In this document: positions 1 through 8,933 of the stretch, in pieces | How the letters are laid out: every line of letters starts with the position of its first letter | How positions within the stretch are numbered: position 1 is the stretch's first letter | From: Nocardioides sp. | GTDB taxonomy: Bacteria; Actinomycetota; Actinomycetes; Propionibacteriales; Nocardioidaceae | Direction of reading: 5' to 3' | Assembly: GCA_003519585.1 (NCBI GenBank) | Contig: DOWL01000238.1 | Coordinates: forward strand, 1 to 15,505 | Length of the DNA: 15,505 nt | Translations under genes and position numbers: made by a program | Notes under the pieces: generated by a model | Seen by the model: the letters and a program-made list of their open reading frames with translations, nothing else | Databases searched by the model: none | Told to the model about the DNA's origin: nothing

Positions 1-228
1 GTCAAGGTGCGCGTCAACGGCGTGGGCGAACTGGTCGGGGTCTCCGTGGCACCGGGTGCCTTCGACGCTGCCGACGAAGAGAGCCTCTCCGACCTCGGCG
101 ACATGATCGTGGCCGCCTACCGCGACGCCAAGGCCAAGGCCGACTCGCTGGCCAGCGAGGCGCTCGGGCCGCTCGCCGGTGGGCTCCCGGGGGCGCCGGG
201 GCAGCCGCCCGGCCAGCTCGGTTTCTAG
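1..228 (+). CDS. YbaB/EbfC family nucleoid-associated protein, C-terminal part (5' end outside window)
   Basis: The reading frame is open from base 1 and stops at TAG 226-228, so only the last 75 residues are here. The start lies upstream, and the GTG at 7 is internal. The visible part has the family pattern: a beta strand [14 protein letters not shown], then an acidic turn, then a helix ([19 protein letters not shown]), ending in a Gly/Pro-rich tail ([12 protein letters not shown]). YbaB/EbfC proteins are small dimeric DNA-binding proteins of about 100-115 aa. They are usually encoded between dnaX and recR, and the next gene is indeed recR, 7 nt after this stop. Co-transcription with recR is therefore very likely. 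The assignment rests on the C-terminal motif and on context. Confidence 0.85.
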   Translation, partial: VKVRVNGVGELVGVSVAPGAFDAADEESLSDLGDMIVAAYRDAKAKADSLASEALGPLAGGLPGAPGQPPGQLGF

Positions 229-235
229 GCGACCC

Positions 236-832
236 ATGTACGAGGGCGTCGTCCAAGACCTCATCGATGAGCTCGGCCGGTTGCCGGGTGTCGGGCCCAA
301 GAGCGCCCAGCGGATCGCCTTCCACCTGCTCCAGGCCGAGGAGCCCGACGTACGCCGCCTCGCCGACGTGCTCGTCCAGGTCAAGGCCCGGGTCAAGTTC
401 TGCTCGATCTGCTTCAACGTCTCCGAGGAGGAGCAGTGCCGGATCTGCCGCGACCCGCGGCGTGATCAGGCGGTGCTCTGCGTGGTCGAGGAATACAAGG
501 ACGTCGTCGCGATCGAGCGGACCCGCGAGTTCAAGGGCCGCTACCACGTGCTCGGTGGTGCCATCTCGCCGATCGACGGGATCGGCCCCGAGCAACTGCG
601 GATCCGGGAGCTGATGATGCGGCTGGCCGACGGCACGGTGACCGAGTTGATCCTCGCCACCGATCCCAACCTCGAGGGTGAGGCGACCGCGACCTACCTC
701 ACGCGTATGTTGAAGGACCTCGACCTCACGGTGACCCGGCTCGCCAGCGGGCTCCCGGTCGGTGGAGATCTGGAATACGCCGACGAGGTGACCCTCGGAC
801 GAGCCTTGGCAGGGAGACGGAGCGCACGGTGA
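236..832 (+). CDS. recR: Recombination mediator RecR
   Basis: RecR acts with RecF/RecO to load RecA at gapped or stalled DNA. This product is 198 aa, the normal family length. I chose the ATG at 236 because [20 protein letters not shown] is the canonical RecR N-terminus; a GTG at 179 would add 19 residues inside the upstream gene. The helix-hairpin-helix covers roughly residues 8-32 ([14 protein letters not shown]). A C4 zinc finger uses Cys56, Cys59, Cys68 and Cys71. The TOPRIM domain follows, with E85 and the DPNLEGE motif at 143-149, and then the conserved C-terminal [15 protein letters not shown] at 173-187. It lies 7 nt after the YbaB gene and overlaps the next gene by 4 nt (GTGA), so it sits in an operon. 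No strong Shine-Dalgarno precedes the ATG, which fits translational coupling. Confidence 0.97.
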   Translation: MYEGVVQDLIDELGRLPGVGPKSAQRIAFHLLQAEEPDVRRLADVLVQVKARVKFCSICFNVSEEEQCRICRDPRRDQAVLCVVEEYKDVVAIERTREFKGRYHVLGGAISPIDGIGPEQLRIRELMMRLADGTVTELILATDPNLEGEATATYLTRMLKDLDLTVTRLASGLPVGGDLEYADEVTLGRALAGRRSAR

Positions 833-1422
833 ACGACACGACGATGAGCAGCGAGACCGAGGACTTCGCGCAGAGCGTGGCGGACTCGTTCTCGAGCTTC
901 CTGCTGGCGCTCCGGGAGATCGCCCGCGAGGGTGACGTGGGGCCGGCCATTTCACTGCTGCTCCTCGAGATCAGCCAGATCTCGCTGGCCGGCGCCCGGC
1001 TGGGTGCCCAGCGAGACTTCGAGCCGCGCGAGCAGTACCAACCCGACGTCGGCCCCGAGTCCGACCTCGACGAGCTGCGGATGCGGCTGGCCGCGATGCT
1101 CGACAACCTCGACACCTACAGCTACGTCTTCGACCCTTATGTGCCCGACATGGTCGAGAGCCAGCTGTCCGACGACCTGACCAGCATCGCCTCCGACCTC
1201 GAGACCGGGCTGCGCCACTACCGCCAGGGTGACGTGCCCGAGGCGCTGTGGTGGTGGCAGTTCTCCTACGTCTCCTCCTGGGGCAACCTCGCCGGAGTCA
1301 CCCTCAACGCGCTGCTCTCCGTGGTCGCCCATGATCGACTCGACACCGAGTTCAGCGGCGAGGACGAAGAGGTCGCCGCTGCGAACGAAATGCTGGACGA
1401 GGGCGAAACCCTGTCCACGTGA
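829..1422 (+). CDS. DUF5063-type conserved actinobacterial protein
   Basis: This 197-aa acidic soluble protein has no catalytic motif that I can recognise. Its GTG start at 829 overlaps the recR stop as GTGA. The sequence AGGGAG at 811-816 lies within Shine-Dalgarno reach, so translation is probably coupled to recR. Visible features are helical segments at residues 12-33 and 37-60, a [14 protein letters not shown] stretch at 64-77, YVFDPYVPD at 99-107, and a Trp-rich [16 protein letters not shown] block at 138-153. The C-terminus is acidic. From memory this matches the DUF5063 proteins that follow recR and precede aspartokinase in many actinobacteria. The function is unknown. Position suggests a link to DNA maintenance but does not show it. 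There is no signal peptide and no TM segment. Confidence 0.75.
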   Translation: MNDTTMSSETEDFAQSVADSFSSFLLALREIAREGDVGPAISLLLLEISQISLAGARLGAQRDFEPREQYQPDVGPESDLDELRMRLAAMLDNLDTYSYVFDPYVPDMVESQLSDDLTSIASDLETGLRHYRQGDVPEALWWWQFSYVSSWGNLAGVTLNALLSVVAHDRLDTEFSGEDEEVAAANEMLDEGETLST

Positions 1423-1456
1423 GCTCATCGGGTCGGGCGGCGGTGGGGTGCCCGCC

Positions 1457-1470
1457 TAGACTTCTCGGTC
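1457..1470 (+). promoter_or_regulatory. Candidate leaderless promoter of lysC
   Basis: TAGACT at 1457-1462 fits the actinobacterial -10 pattern TAnnnT. It is followed by 8 nt and then the GTG start of lysC at 1471, so transcription could begin at or next to the start codon. No Shine-Dalgarno is visible in front of that GTG, which supports leaderless translation. A good -35 box is not seen 17-18 nt upstream. The placement would give lysC-asd transcription independent of the ybaB-recR operon. Confidence 0.45.
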
Positions 1471-3824
<2,354 letters not shown>

Positions 3825-3846
3825 CGTCCCACCAGTCACACGCGTT

Positions 3847-3920
3847 CTTGTAACTGAGTGTTCGTCCCTCTACTTGGGCGCTGGAGCACCCAAGTAGAGG
3901 TCGTAACACTCAGTTACAAG
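3847..3920. terminator. Long imperfect hairpin between convergent genes (probable bidirectional terminator or palindromic repeat)
   Basis: The outer arms CTTGTAACTGAGTGTT (3847-3862) and AACACTCAGTTACAAG (3905-3920) are perfect 16-bp complements. A 4x4 internal loop follows, then a 12-bp inner stem, CCTCTACTTGGG (3867-3878) with CCCAAGTAGAGG (3889-3900). Two more G-C pairs can close a UGGA tetraloop. The element sits in the 112-bp gap between asd (+) and the minus-strand membrane gene, so it could terminate both. There is no U-tract on either side, and the arms are clearly less GC-rich than the flanking DNA. That leaves open a repetitive palindromic element rather than an ordinary terminator. 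Confidence 0.75.
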
Positions 3921-3936
3921 CGGGGCTGGGCGGCGA

Positions 3937-4491
3937 TCAGGACGGCTCGATATACCTGGTCGTCACCCAGTGCGACAGCAGGAACGTCGCCACGGAGACC
4001 AGTGGTACGACGAGGACCATCCACCACTCGAAGATCGAGCCGACGAGGAAGAGCAGGGTCGCCACGCTGAGTAGGCCGACGGCGAGGAAGCTGGTGCTGC
4101 CGGGCTGCGGTACCGCCGCGGCGGCGAGCAGGGCGGTGCCGAGCAGGACGGCGACCACCATGATCGCCACCAGCAGGAACAGGCCGGCGCCGCCGCACGA
4201 GGACGTTCCCTGCACTGCGGTGCACAGGCGGAGCGACCCCGCGGTGGCGGCGACCACCAGGGCGCCCACGAGCAGCCCGGTCAGCGCCGCGGCCGGCCGG
4301 CCCTCCAGCCACGGCTCGCGCGGGGACACCGGCTCCGGCGTCGGGGTCGGTTCGCGTACGTCGTCGACGACGGCGGTCGGCGCGGTCTCCGCCACCCGCT
4401 CGGCTTCGAGCGGCGCCGCTCTGCGCTTCTTCCTCCCGAACAGCGACGGCGGCTCCAGCGAGGGTGGCTCCTTGTCGCGGTCCGAGGCCAT
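3937..4491 (-). CDS. Predicted four-TM membrane protein with charged/proline-rich cytoplasmic N-terminus
   Basis: I do not recognise a family for this 184-aa protein. The ATG at 4491 (MASDRDKEPP) was chosen. An upstream in-frame extension exists, but it is low-complexity and runs into the divergent promoter region. Residues 1-65 are charged and Pro-rich with a basic patch GRKKRR at 19-24. Four hydrophobic segments follow, at about 68-87, 102-125, 133-152 and 154-174, ending in RYIEPS. Two cysteines, C90 and C99, fall between TM1 and TM2. By the positive-inside rule that loop is probably extracytoplasmic, so a disulfide is possible. The gene is convergent with asd and divergent from the zinc-finger gene. 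The coding signal is supported by coherent TM periodicity, but function is unknown. Confidence 0.7.
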   Translation of the reverse strand: MASDRDKEPPSLEPPSLFGRKKRRAAPLEAERVAETAPTAVVDDVREPTPTPEPVSPREPWLEGRPAAALTGLLVGALVVAATAGSLRLCTAVQGTSSCGGAGLFLLVAIMVVAVLLGTALLAAAAVPQPGSTSFLAVGLLSVATLLFLVGSIFEWWMVLVVPLVSVATFLLSHWVTTRYIEPS

Positions 4492-4498
4492 GGACCCG

Positions 4499-4510
4499 AG
4501 TCTGACAGAC
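4499..4510 (-). promoter_or_regulatory. Short dyad and possible -10 next to the membrane-protein start
   Basis: GTCTGACAGAC at 4500-4510 is an 11-bp palindrome lying 8 bases upstream of the minus-strand ATG at 4491. On the minus strand it ends in CAGACT followed by 7 nt and then ATG, the spacing of a leaderless -10. The first base departs from TAnnnT and no -35 is evident. This could be a promoter, an operator, or chance. Confidence 0.25.
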
Positions 4511-4590
4511 CCGCAGCGCCTCGATCGGCTGCCAATACCAGCATGACTGCGGACTGGACCAGTGCCCGTCAACCGATGCCTGATGGGGCA

Positions 4591-4619
4591 TTGACATCGG
4601 CCAGGGCTAGGGTTATCCC
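4591..4619 (+). promoter_or_regulatory. Candidate sigma-70-type promoter for the zinc-finger/HTH gene
   Basis: A perfect -35 hexamer TTGACA at 4591-4596 is followed after 17 nt by TATCCC at 4614-4619, a weak -10. Transcription would start near 4626, leaving a short leader that includes the strong AAGGGGGG Shine-Dalgarno (4634-4641). Perfect -35 boxes are uncommon in this GC-rich window, which makes the match more notable. Confidence 0.45.
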
Positions 4620-4646
4620 CGCTGAGTTCGTCCAAGGGGGGCTTTG

Positions 4647-5054
4647 ATGAACTTTGAGCCGACTGCCTGGTCATGCTCATTCTGCGGTAAGAACGGCACC
4701 GCCGAGACGCGGTACGCCGGAGGGTTGGGTGCGCTCATGTGCACCGACTGCCTTGCCATGTACAGCGCCCAACTGGCGTCGCCGGAGAACGCGAGCCGGA
4801 AGGTCATCGGCTGGTCGGACGAGGACCAGGCGAACGTCGAGATGCTCGCCCGGCTCCCGCTGGTCTCGGCCACTGCCGCGCAGGTCGACCGCTACCTCCG
4901 CGTCTGGGTCGGCCTGATCCGCGAGCGACACATCTCCTACGCCGAGATCGGCAAGGCGCTCGGGGTCTCCCGACAGGCCGCGTGGGAGCGGTTCAGCAGG
5001 GTCACCGAGCCGGCGGCCACCAACGGCGACGCGGCGGCTGCACCGCAGGAGTGA
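4647..5054 (+). CDS. ClpX-type C4 zinc finger / helix-turn-helix protein
   Basis: This is a 135-aa protein. I chose the ATG at 4647, with Shine-Dalgarno AAGGGGGG at 4634-4641, over the TTG one codon upstream. Residues 10-35 form CxxC-x18-CxxC (Cys10, 13, 32, 35). The core CSFCGK and CTDC match the N-terminal zinc-binding domain of ClpX in spacing and sequence. No AAA+ domain follows. Instead there is an acidic linker, a helix at about 78-93, and a helix-turn-helix at 96-118 (ISYAEIGKALGVSRQAAWERF) like that of sigma-region-4 or short regulators. The acidic tail is AATNGDAAAAPQE. It could be a DNA-binding regulator whose zinc module dimerises or engages Clp adaptors or clients; that role is inference. 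The gene stands alone between divergent and convergent neighbours. Confidence 0.8.
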   Translation: MNFEPTAWSCSFCGKNGTAETRYAGGLGALMCTDCLAMYSAQLASPENASRKVIGWSDEDQANVEMLARLPLVSATAAQVDRYLRVWVGLIRERHISYAEIGKALGVSRQAAWERFSRVTEPAATNGDAAAAPQE

Positions 5055-5080
5055 TGCGTCGCCCTGTCGGGGACGACGGA

Positions 5081-5109
5081 GGCTCCCGGTCGCAGAGCGA
5101 CCGGGAGCC
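5081..5109. terminator. Perfect 13-bp hairpin between the zinc-finger gene and tRNA-Pro (bidirectional terminator)
   Basis: GGCTCCCGGTCGC (5081-5093), loop AGA, then GCGACCGGGAGCC (5097-5109) form a perfect 13-bp stem. It lies 26 nt after the stop of the plus-strand gene and 13 nt beyond the 3' end of the minus-strand tRNA, the right place to end both transcripts. No U-tract follows in either direction, which is common for actinobacterial terminators. Confidence 0.8.
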
Positions 5110-5122
5110 AGCGTGTGAGGAG

Positions 5123-5196
5123 TCGGGCTGACAGGATTTGAACCTGCGGCCTCCTCGTCCCGAACGAGGCGCGCTACCAAGCTGCGCCACAGCCCG
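5123..5196 (-). tRNA. tRNA-Pro (anticodon CGG)
   Basis: Read on the minus strand this is a complete 74-nt cloverleaf. The acceptor stem is CGGGCTG/CAGCCCG with discriminator A. The D stem is GCGC/GCGC with loop AGCTTGGTA. The anticodon stem is CCTCG/CGAGG with loop TTCGGGA, giving anticodon CGG, which reads CCG. The variable loop is AGGCC, and the T arm is GCAGG-TTCAAAT-CCTGT with one G-U pair. CCA is not encoded. The CCG proline codon is frequent in this GC-rich DNA. Confidence 0.97.
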
Positions 5197-5199
5197 AAC

Positions 5200-5254
5200 G
5201 TGAGCAGGGCTCACAAGGTCGGGAGCATACCGGAGCAGCGGCGGCGTTCCCCAA
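5200..5254 (-). promoter_or_regulatory. tRNA-Pro promoter and 5'-leader hairpin
   Basis: On the minus strand, TATGCT (5229-5224) is a TAnnnT -10 box. TTGGGG (5254-5249) may be a -35, although the 19-nt spacer is long. Transcription would start near 5217 and leave a leader of about 20 nt. That leader contains GTGAGC/GCTCAC (5200-5205 and 5209-5214), a 6-bp hairpin with a 3-nt loop ending 3 nt before the mature tRNA 5' end. Confidence 0.45.
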
Positions 5255-5282
5255 TCGGTTCCGCACCGGCACGAGGACCCGA

Positions 5283-6209
5283 TCAGCGAGGGCGCGGCAC
5301 CAGGGTCAGCAGGGTCGCTTCGGGACGGCAGGCCACTCGGATCTGGGCGTACGGCGAGGTGCCGATCCCGGCGGAGACGTGCAGCCAGGCCGAGCCCGGG
5401 TCGCCGTCGCGGGAGCCGGCCGGGTGGCGGTGCAACCCCTTGGCGCGCCCCGCGTCGAGGTCGCAGTTGGTGGTGAGTGCGCCGACTCCTGGCACGCAGA
5501 CCTGGCCACCGTGCGTGTGGCCGGCGAGGATCGCGTCGTAGCCGTCGGCGGCGTACTGGTCGAGCACCCGCAGGTACGGCGCGTGCGCCACCCCGAGCCG
5601 GACGTCGGCGTGGCGATCGGCGGGGCCGGCGACGGCGGGCAGCCGGTCGTATCCCAGGTGCGGGTCGTCGACCCCCGCGAACGCGAAGGAGAGCTCACCG
5701 ACCTTGAGCAGCTCGCGCCGGTTGGTCAGGTCGACCCACCCGGCCGCGGCGAAGGCGTCGCGCAGGTCGGGCCACGGCAACCGGGCCGAGCCGGTGTTGC
5801 GGCGCCCGTCGTCGGGCAACAGGTAGCGCAGCGGGTTGCGCAGCGTCGGGCTGAAGTAGTCGTTGGACCCGAAGACGTAGACCCCGGGCAGATCCAGCAA
5901 CGCGCCCAGGGCGTCGCGCACCACCGGGACCGCCGCTGCGTGCGCGAGGTTGTCGCCGGTGTTGACGACCAGGTCGGGGCGCAGCGTCGCCAGACCGGCG
6001 AGCCACTCCTGCTTGCGCCGCTGTCGCGGGGTCATGTGGATGTCGCTCAGGTGCAGCACCCGTAGCGGTGCGGCTCCGGGCGGCAGGAGCGGCACCTCGA
6101 CGCGACGCAGGGTGTACTGGCGCGCCTCCCAGGCGGCGTATGCCGTCAGCCCGGCGCCGGCGGCGGCTCCCGCACCGACCAGGCCCCCGAGGGCTCGTAA
6201 GAGACGCAT
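5283..6209 (-). CDS. Membrane-anchored calcineurin-like metallophosphoesterase (YkuE-like)
   Basis: This 308-aa protein starts at ATG 6209 (MRLLRALGG). Hydrophobic residues 7-27 form a signal anchor, so the catalytic domain is probably extracytoplasmic. Metallophosphoesterase motifs appear in order: LSDIH with D56/H58, NTGDN with D86, GSND at 114-117 in place of the textbook GNH[DE], VAHAP with H209, and GHTHGGQ at 230-236. These residues bind a two-metal centre that hydrolyses phosphoesters. The natural substrate cannot be told from sequence; membrane-associated phospho-lipids or undecaprenyl-linked compounds are possible. The minus-strand start lies 25 bp from the divergent YqeY start, so the two promoters must overlap or be very short. 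Confidence 0.92.
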   Translation of the reverse strand: MRLLRALGGLVGAGAAAGAGLTAYAAWEARQYTLRRVEVPLLPPGAAPLRVLHLSDIHMTPRQRRKQEWLAGLATLRPDLVVNTGDNLAHAAAVPVVRDALGALLDLPGVYVFGSNDYFSPTLRNPLRYLLPDDGRRNTGSARLPWPDLRDAFAAAGWVDLTNRRELLKVGELSFAFAGVDDPHLGYDRLPAVAGPADRHADVRLGVAHAPYLRVLDQYAADGYDAILAGHTHGGQVCVPGVGALTTNCDLDAGRAKGLHRHPAGSRDGDPGSAWLHVSAGIGTSPYAQIRVACRPEATLLTLVPRPR

Positions 6210-6222
6210 TGCTCCAGGCTGC

Positions 6223-6228
6223 CACAAT
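6223..6228 (+). promoter_or_regulatory. Possible leaderless -10 box for the YqeY gene
   Basis: CACAAT at 6223-6228 matches four of six consensus -10 bases. It ends 6 nt before the ATG at 6235, so transcription could begin at the A of the start codon. The divergent starts are only 25 bp apart and no Shine-Dalgarno precedes this ATG, so leaderless initiation is the simplest reading. No -35 box is evident. Confidence 0.35.
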
Positions 6229-6234
6229 CACCCA

Positions 6235-6693
6235 ATGCCCCAGCTCAAGGACCGGCTCCGCACAGACCTCACGGCCGCCATCAAGGGGCGTGACGAGCTC
6301 CGCTCCTCCACGCTGCGGATGGTGCTCACGGCCATCACCAACGCCGAGGTGGCGGGCAAGGAGGCCCGCGAGCTCAGCGACGACGAGGTGATCGGCGTCC
6401 TGTCCAGCGAGGCCAAGAAGCGGCGCGAGGCCGCCACCGCCTTCGACGAGGGCGGCCGGGCCGAGATGGCCGACAAGGAGCGCGCCGAGGCCGCCGTGTT
6501 GGCCGACTACCTCCCCGAGCAGCTCTCCGAGGAGGAGATCGTCGCCCTGGTCACCGCCGCGATCGAGCAGACCGGCGCGGCAGGGGAGGGCATGAAGGCG
6601 ATGGGCAAGGTGATGGGGGTCGTCCAGCCCCAGGTCAAGGGCCGCGCCGACGGTGGCGTGGTCGCCGCGGAGGTACGCCGCCAGCTGGGCTGA
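6235..6693 (+). CDS. GatB/YqeY domain-containing protein
   Basis: The 152-aa product has the normal length of free-standing YqeY proteins. The N-terminal helix MPQLKDRLRTDLTAAIKGRDELRSSTLRMVL and the central EAKKRREAATAFDEGGR are characteristic, as are LADYLPEQLSEEEI and the C-terminal KAMGKVMGVVQPQVKGRADG. The domain is the tRNA-interacting tail module of GatB/GatE amidotransferases. Stand-alone YqeY proteins are widespread but their function is not settled. The start at 6235 gives the standard N-terminus. It is divergent from the metallophosphoesterase and convergent with the PBP gene, whose stop lies 18 bp beyond this one. Confidence 0.93.
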   Translation: MPQLKDRLRTDLTAAIKGRDELRSSTLRMVLTAITNAEVAGKEARELSDDEVIGVLSSEAKKRREAATAFDEGGRAEMADKERAEAAVLADYLPEQLSEEEIVALVTAAIEQTGAAGEGMKAMGKVMGVVQPQVKGRADGGVVAAEVRRQLG

Positions 6694-6721
6694 GGGTCGG
6701 GCCGTACGCCGTCAGCGACCC
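6694..6721. terminator. Weak hairpin between convergent yqeY and PBP genes
   Basis: GGGTCG (6694-6699) pairs with CGACCC (6716-6721), with GGC/GCC (6700-6702, 6708-6710) able to extend the stem across a bulge. It begins directly after the YqeY stop and overlaps the last PBP codons. It is the only candidate terminator in the 18-bp gap, and it is short and bulged. Confidence 0.3.
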
Positions 6722-8859
6722 GGGCGGCCGCCGTTGCCGTGGCCGCCGCCGTGGTTGCCCCTGGGCCCCTTCGGTGGCTTGGGCGGGGAGGCGGAGGTGA
6801 CGCCGACACCCTCGATGCCCACGGGGTAGGTGAAGTCGTCGTAGGGCTGCCCGGCGGTGAGCGGCTTGAGTGCGTCGCCCCAGATGGGTGCGGCGAAGCC
6901 CGAGCCGGACGCCTCGTAGATCGGATTGCCGTCGATCACCTTGCCGATCAGGGAATCGGGCCGGCCCTGGGAGTCGATCCCGGCGATCGTGGCCGCGGCG
7001 GCGTAGTGGGCGGTGTAGCCGCAGAACCACACCGCCTTCTGCTCCTGGGTGGTACCGGTCTTGCCGGCGGCGGCCACCGTGAGCCGCTGCGCCGAGGCGA
7101 AGCCGCCCTCGATCACGCCGCGCAGGACGTCGCTGACGGCGTCGGCGGTCTCCTGCTTCATCACCTGGGTGCAGGTGGGCTCGTAGTCGAGAAGCACGTT
7201 GCCGCCCGCGTCGAGCACCTGGCTCACCGGACGCGAGTCGCAGTGCAGCCCGCGGGCGGCGAAGGTGGCGTAGGCCTCGGCCATCTCCAGGGGTGAGGCG
7301 TCCGCGATCCCGAGGGTGAAGCTCGGGTAGCGCTCGGCCTGCGGCGCGGTGAGGCGCACGCCCATCTGCTTGGCCAGCTCGTAGGGCTTGCAGACGCCGG
7401 TGAGCTGCTCGAGCTGGAGGAAGTAGGTGTTGATGGAGTTCCGGGTGCCGGAGTACATGTTGTACCAGCCGGTGCCGGTGGAGTTGTTGGCGGTGTAGTC
7501 ACCGCCGAAGAAGCCCTCACCCGGGCAGTTGGTGAAGTCGGCCTGGTCGAAGGTCATCGGCGAGGGCGAGTCGAACTGGGTGGTCATCGGGTAGCCCTGC
7601 TCGATGGCCGAGGCCAGCGTGAACGCCTTGAACGTCGACCCGGGCTGGAACCCGTTGGCGCCGCCGTACTCCTTGGGGATGGTGAAGTTGACGTAGGTCT
7701 CGCCGAGCTTCTTCTTGTTGCCCATCGGGCGCGACTGCGCGAGTGCCTTGACCGCGCCGGTGCCGGGCTCGACGATCGCCAGCGCACCGATGGCCTGGTC
7801 GGTCTGGCCGACATGGTCGGACACCGCCTTGTCGGCATCGGTCTGCGCGGTCATGTCGAGCGTGGTCTTGATCGTCAGCCCGCCGTTCTTCAGCAGGTTG
7901 CGGCGCTGCTGGACGGTCCGGCCGAGCTGCGGGTCCTGGAGGAGGTAGGCCATGACGTAGTCGCAGAAGAATGGCGCAGCGGAGTTGACGCACCCGTTGT
8001 CGACGTCCTGGACCTTCAGGCTGAGGTCCTTCTCCTTGGTCTTCTCCGCCTTCTCGGTGGGGATGACGTTGAGCGCCGCCATCCGGTCGATCACGACGTC
8101 GCGGCGTTCGAGTGCCTTGTCGGGGAACTTCGTCGGGTCGTAGCCGTAGGGGTTCTTCACCAGGCCGGCGAGCAGTGCGGACTGGCGGAGGTTGAGCTGG
8201 CGGGCGTTGACGTCGAAGTAGTGCTTGGCTGCGGCCTGGACGCCGTACGCGCCGTCGCCGAAGTAGGCGGTGTTGAGGTAGCGCTCCAGGATCCAGTCCT
8301 TGGAGTGGGTCTGCTCGAGCGCGATCGCGTAGCGCAGCTCCTTGAGCTTGCGGGCGTAGGTGTCGGCCGTCGCGGCGGCCCGTTCGGTCTTGGTCTTGGC
8401 CTGGCTCTGCAGGGTCAGCTTGACCAGTTGCTGGGTGATCGACGAGCCACCCTGCACCACGCCGTCGTTGGCCTGGTTCGTGATCAGTGCGCGCAGGGTG
8501 CCCTTCAGGTCGAGGGCGCCGTGCTGGTAGAAGCGGTAGTCCTCGATGGCGACCAGGGCGCTGACCATCGTCCGCGAGATGTCCTTGAGCGGGACCGTGA
8601 TGCGGTTCTCGTCGTAGACCGAGGCGAGCAGGTTGCCGTTGGCGTCGAGGATCGTGCTCCGCTGGGAGAGGTCCTCGGTCTTGAGCTCCTCGGGCAGGTT
8701 GTCCATCGTGCGCGCGACGTTGCGGGCGCCGATCCCGGCCATGCCGGCGAACGGGATGGCCAGCCCGGCCACCACGATGCCGAGGACGACGGCCACCGCG
8801 ACCATCACCAGCAGGTGGGAGAGCACGCGGTAGGCGGGCAGCCGCTCGTGGCGGGGCAT
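6712..8859 (-). CDS. Class A penicillin-binding protein (PonA2-type bifunctional peptidoglycan synthase)
   Basis: This 715-aa enzyme polymerises lipid II and cross-links peptidoglycan outside the membrane. From ATG 8859 (MPRHERLPAYRV) there is a short basic N-terminus and a TM anchor at about 14-40. The glycosyltransferase (GT51) domain has catalytic E106 in EDYRFYQHG and GGSSITQQ at 137-144. The transpeptidase domain has STFK (Ser408, Lys411), SIN at 475-477 and KTGT at 600-603. The tail is Pro/Gly/His-rich with no PASTA domain, unlike M. tuberculosis PonA2. A GTG at 8865, 7 nt after a TATCCT box at 8877-8872, is an alternative leaderless start. Longer starts from TTG 8967 look unlikely. It follows wblA in the same orientation after a 263-bp structured gap, the arrangement known around whiB4/wblA. 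Confidence 0.95.
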   Translation of the reverse strand: MPRHERLPAYRVLSHLLVMVAVAVVLGIVVAGLAIPFAGMAGIGARNVARTMDNLPEELKTEDLSQRSTILDANGNLLASVYDENRITVPLKDISRTMVSALVAIEDYRFYQHGALDLKGTLRALITNQANDGVVQGGSSITQQLVKLTLQSQAKTKTERAAATADTYARKLKELRYAIALEQTHSKDWILERYLNTAYFGDGAYGVQAAAKHYFDVNARQLNLRQSALLAGLVKNPYGYDPTKFPDKALERRDVVIDRMAALNVIPTEKAEKTKEKDLSLKVQDVDNGCVNSAAPFFCDYVMAYLLQDPQLGRTVQQRRNLLKNGGLTIKTTLDMTAQTDADKAVSDHVGQTDQAIGALAIVEPGTGAVKALAQSRPMGNKKKLGETYVNFTIPKEYGGANGFQPGSTFKAFTLASAIEQGYPMTTQFDSPSPMTFDQADFTNCPGEGFFGGDYTANNSTGTGWYNMYSGTRNSINTYFLQLEQLTGVCKPYELAKQMGVRLTAPQAERYPSFTLGIADASPLEMAEAYATFAARGLHCDSRPVSQVLDAGGNVLLDYEPTCTQVMKQETADAVSDVLRGVIEGGFASAQRLTVAAAGKTGTTQEQKAVWFCGYTAHYAAAATIAGIDSQGRPDSLIGKVIDGNPIYEASGSGFAAPIWGDALKPLTAGQPYDDFTYPVGIEGVGVTSASPPKPPKGPRGNHGGGHGNGGRPGR

Positions 8860-8933
8860 CGGCACCACCACAGGATACGGACGCGACCCCAAGGCACCCA
8901 GTTCGCGCGCGACCGACGCCCCCGAAATGGCTG

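Noticed and set aside
179..235. Upstream GTG start for recR
   Set aside because: It would add 19 residues that overlap the YbaB gene and do not match RecR N-termini; ATG 236 gives the canonical sequence.
4492..4680. Upstream extension of the four-TM protein
   Set aside because: It would overlap the divergent promoter (TTGACA) and the start of the zinc-finger gene, and its residues are low-complexity.
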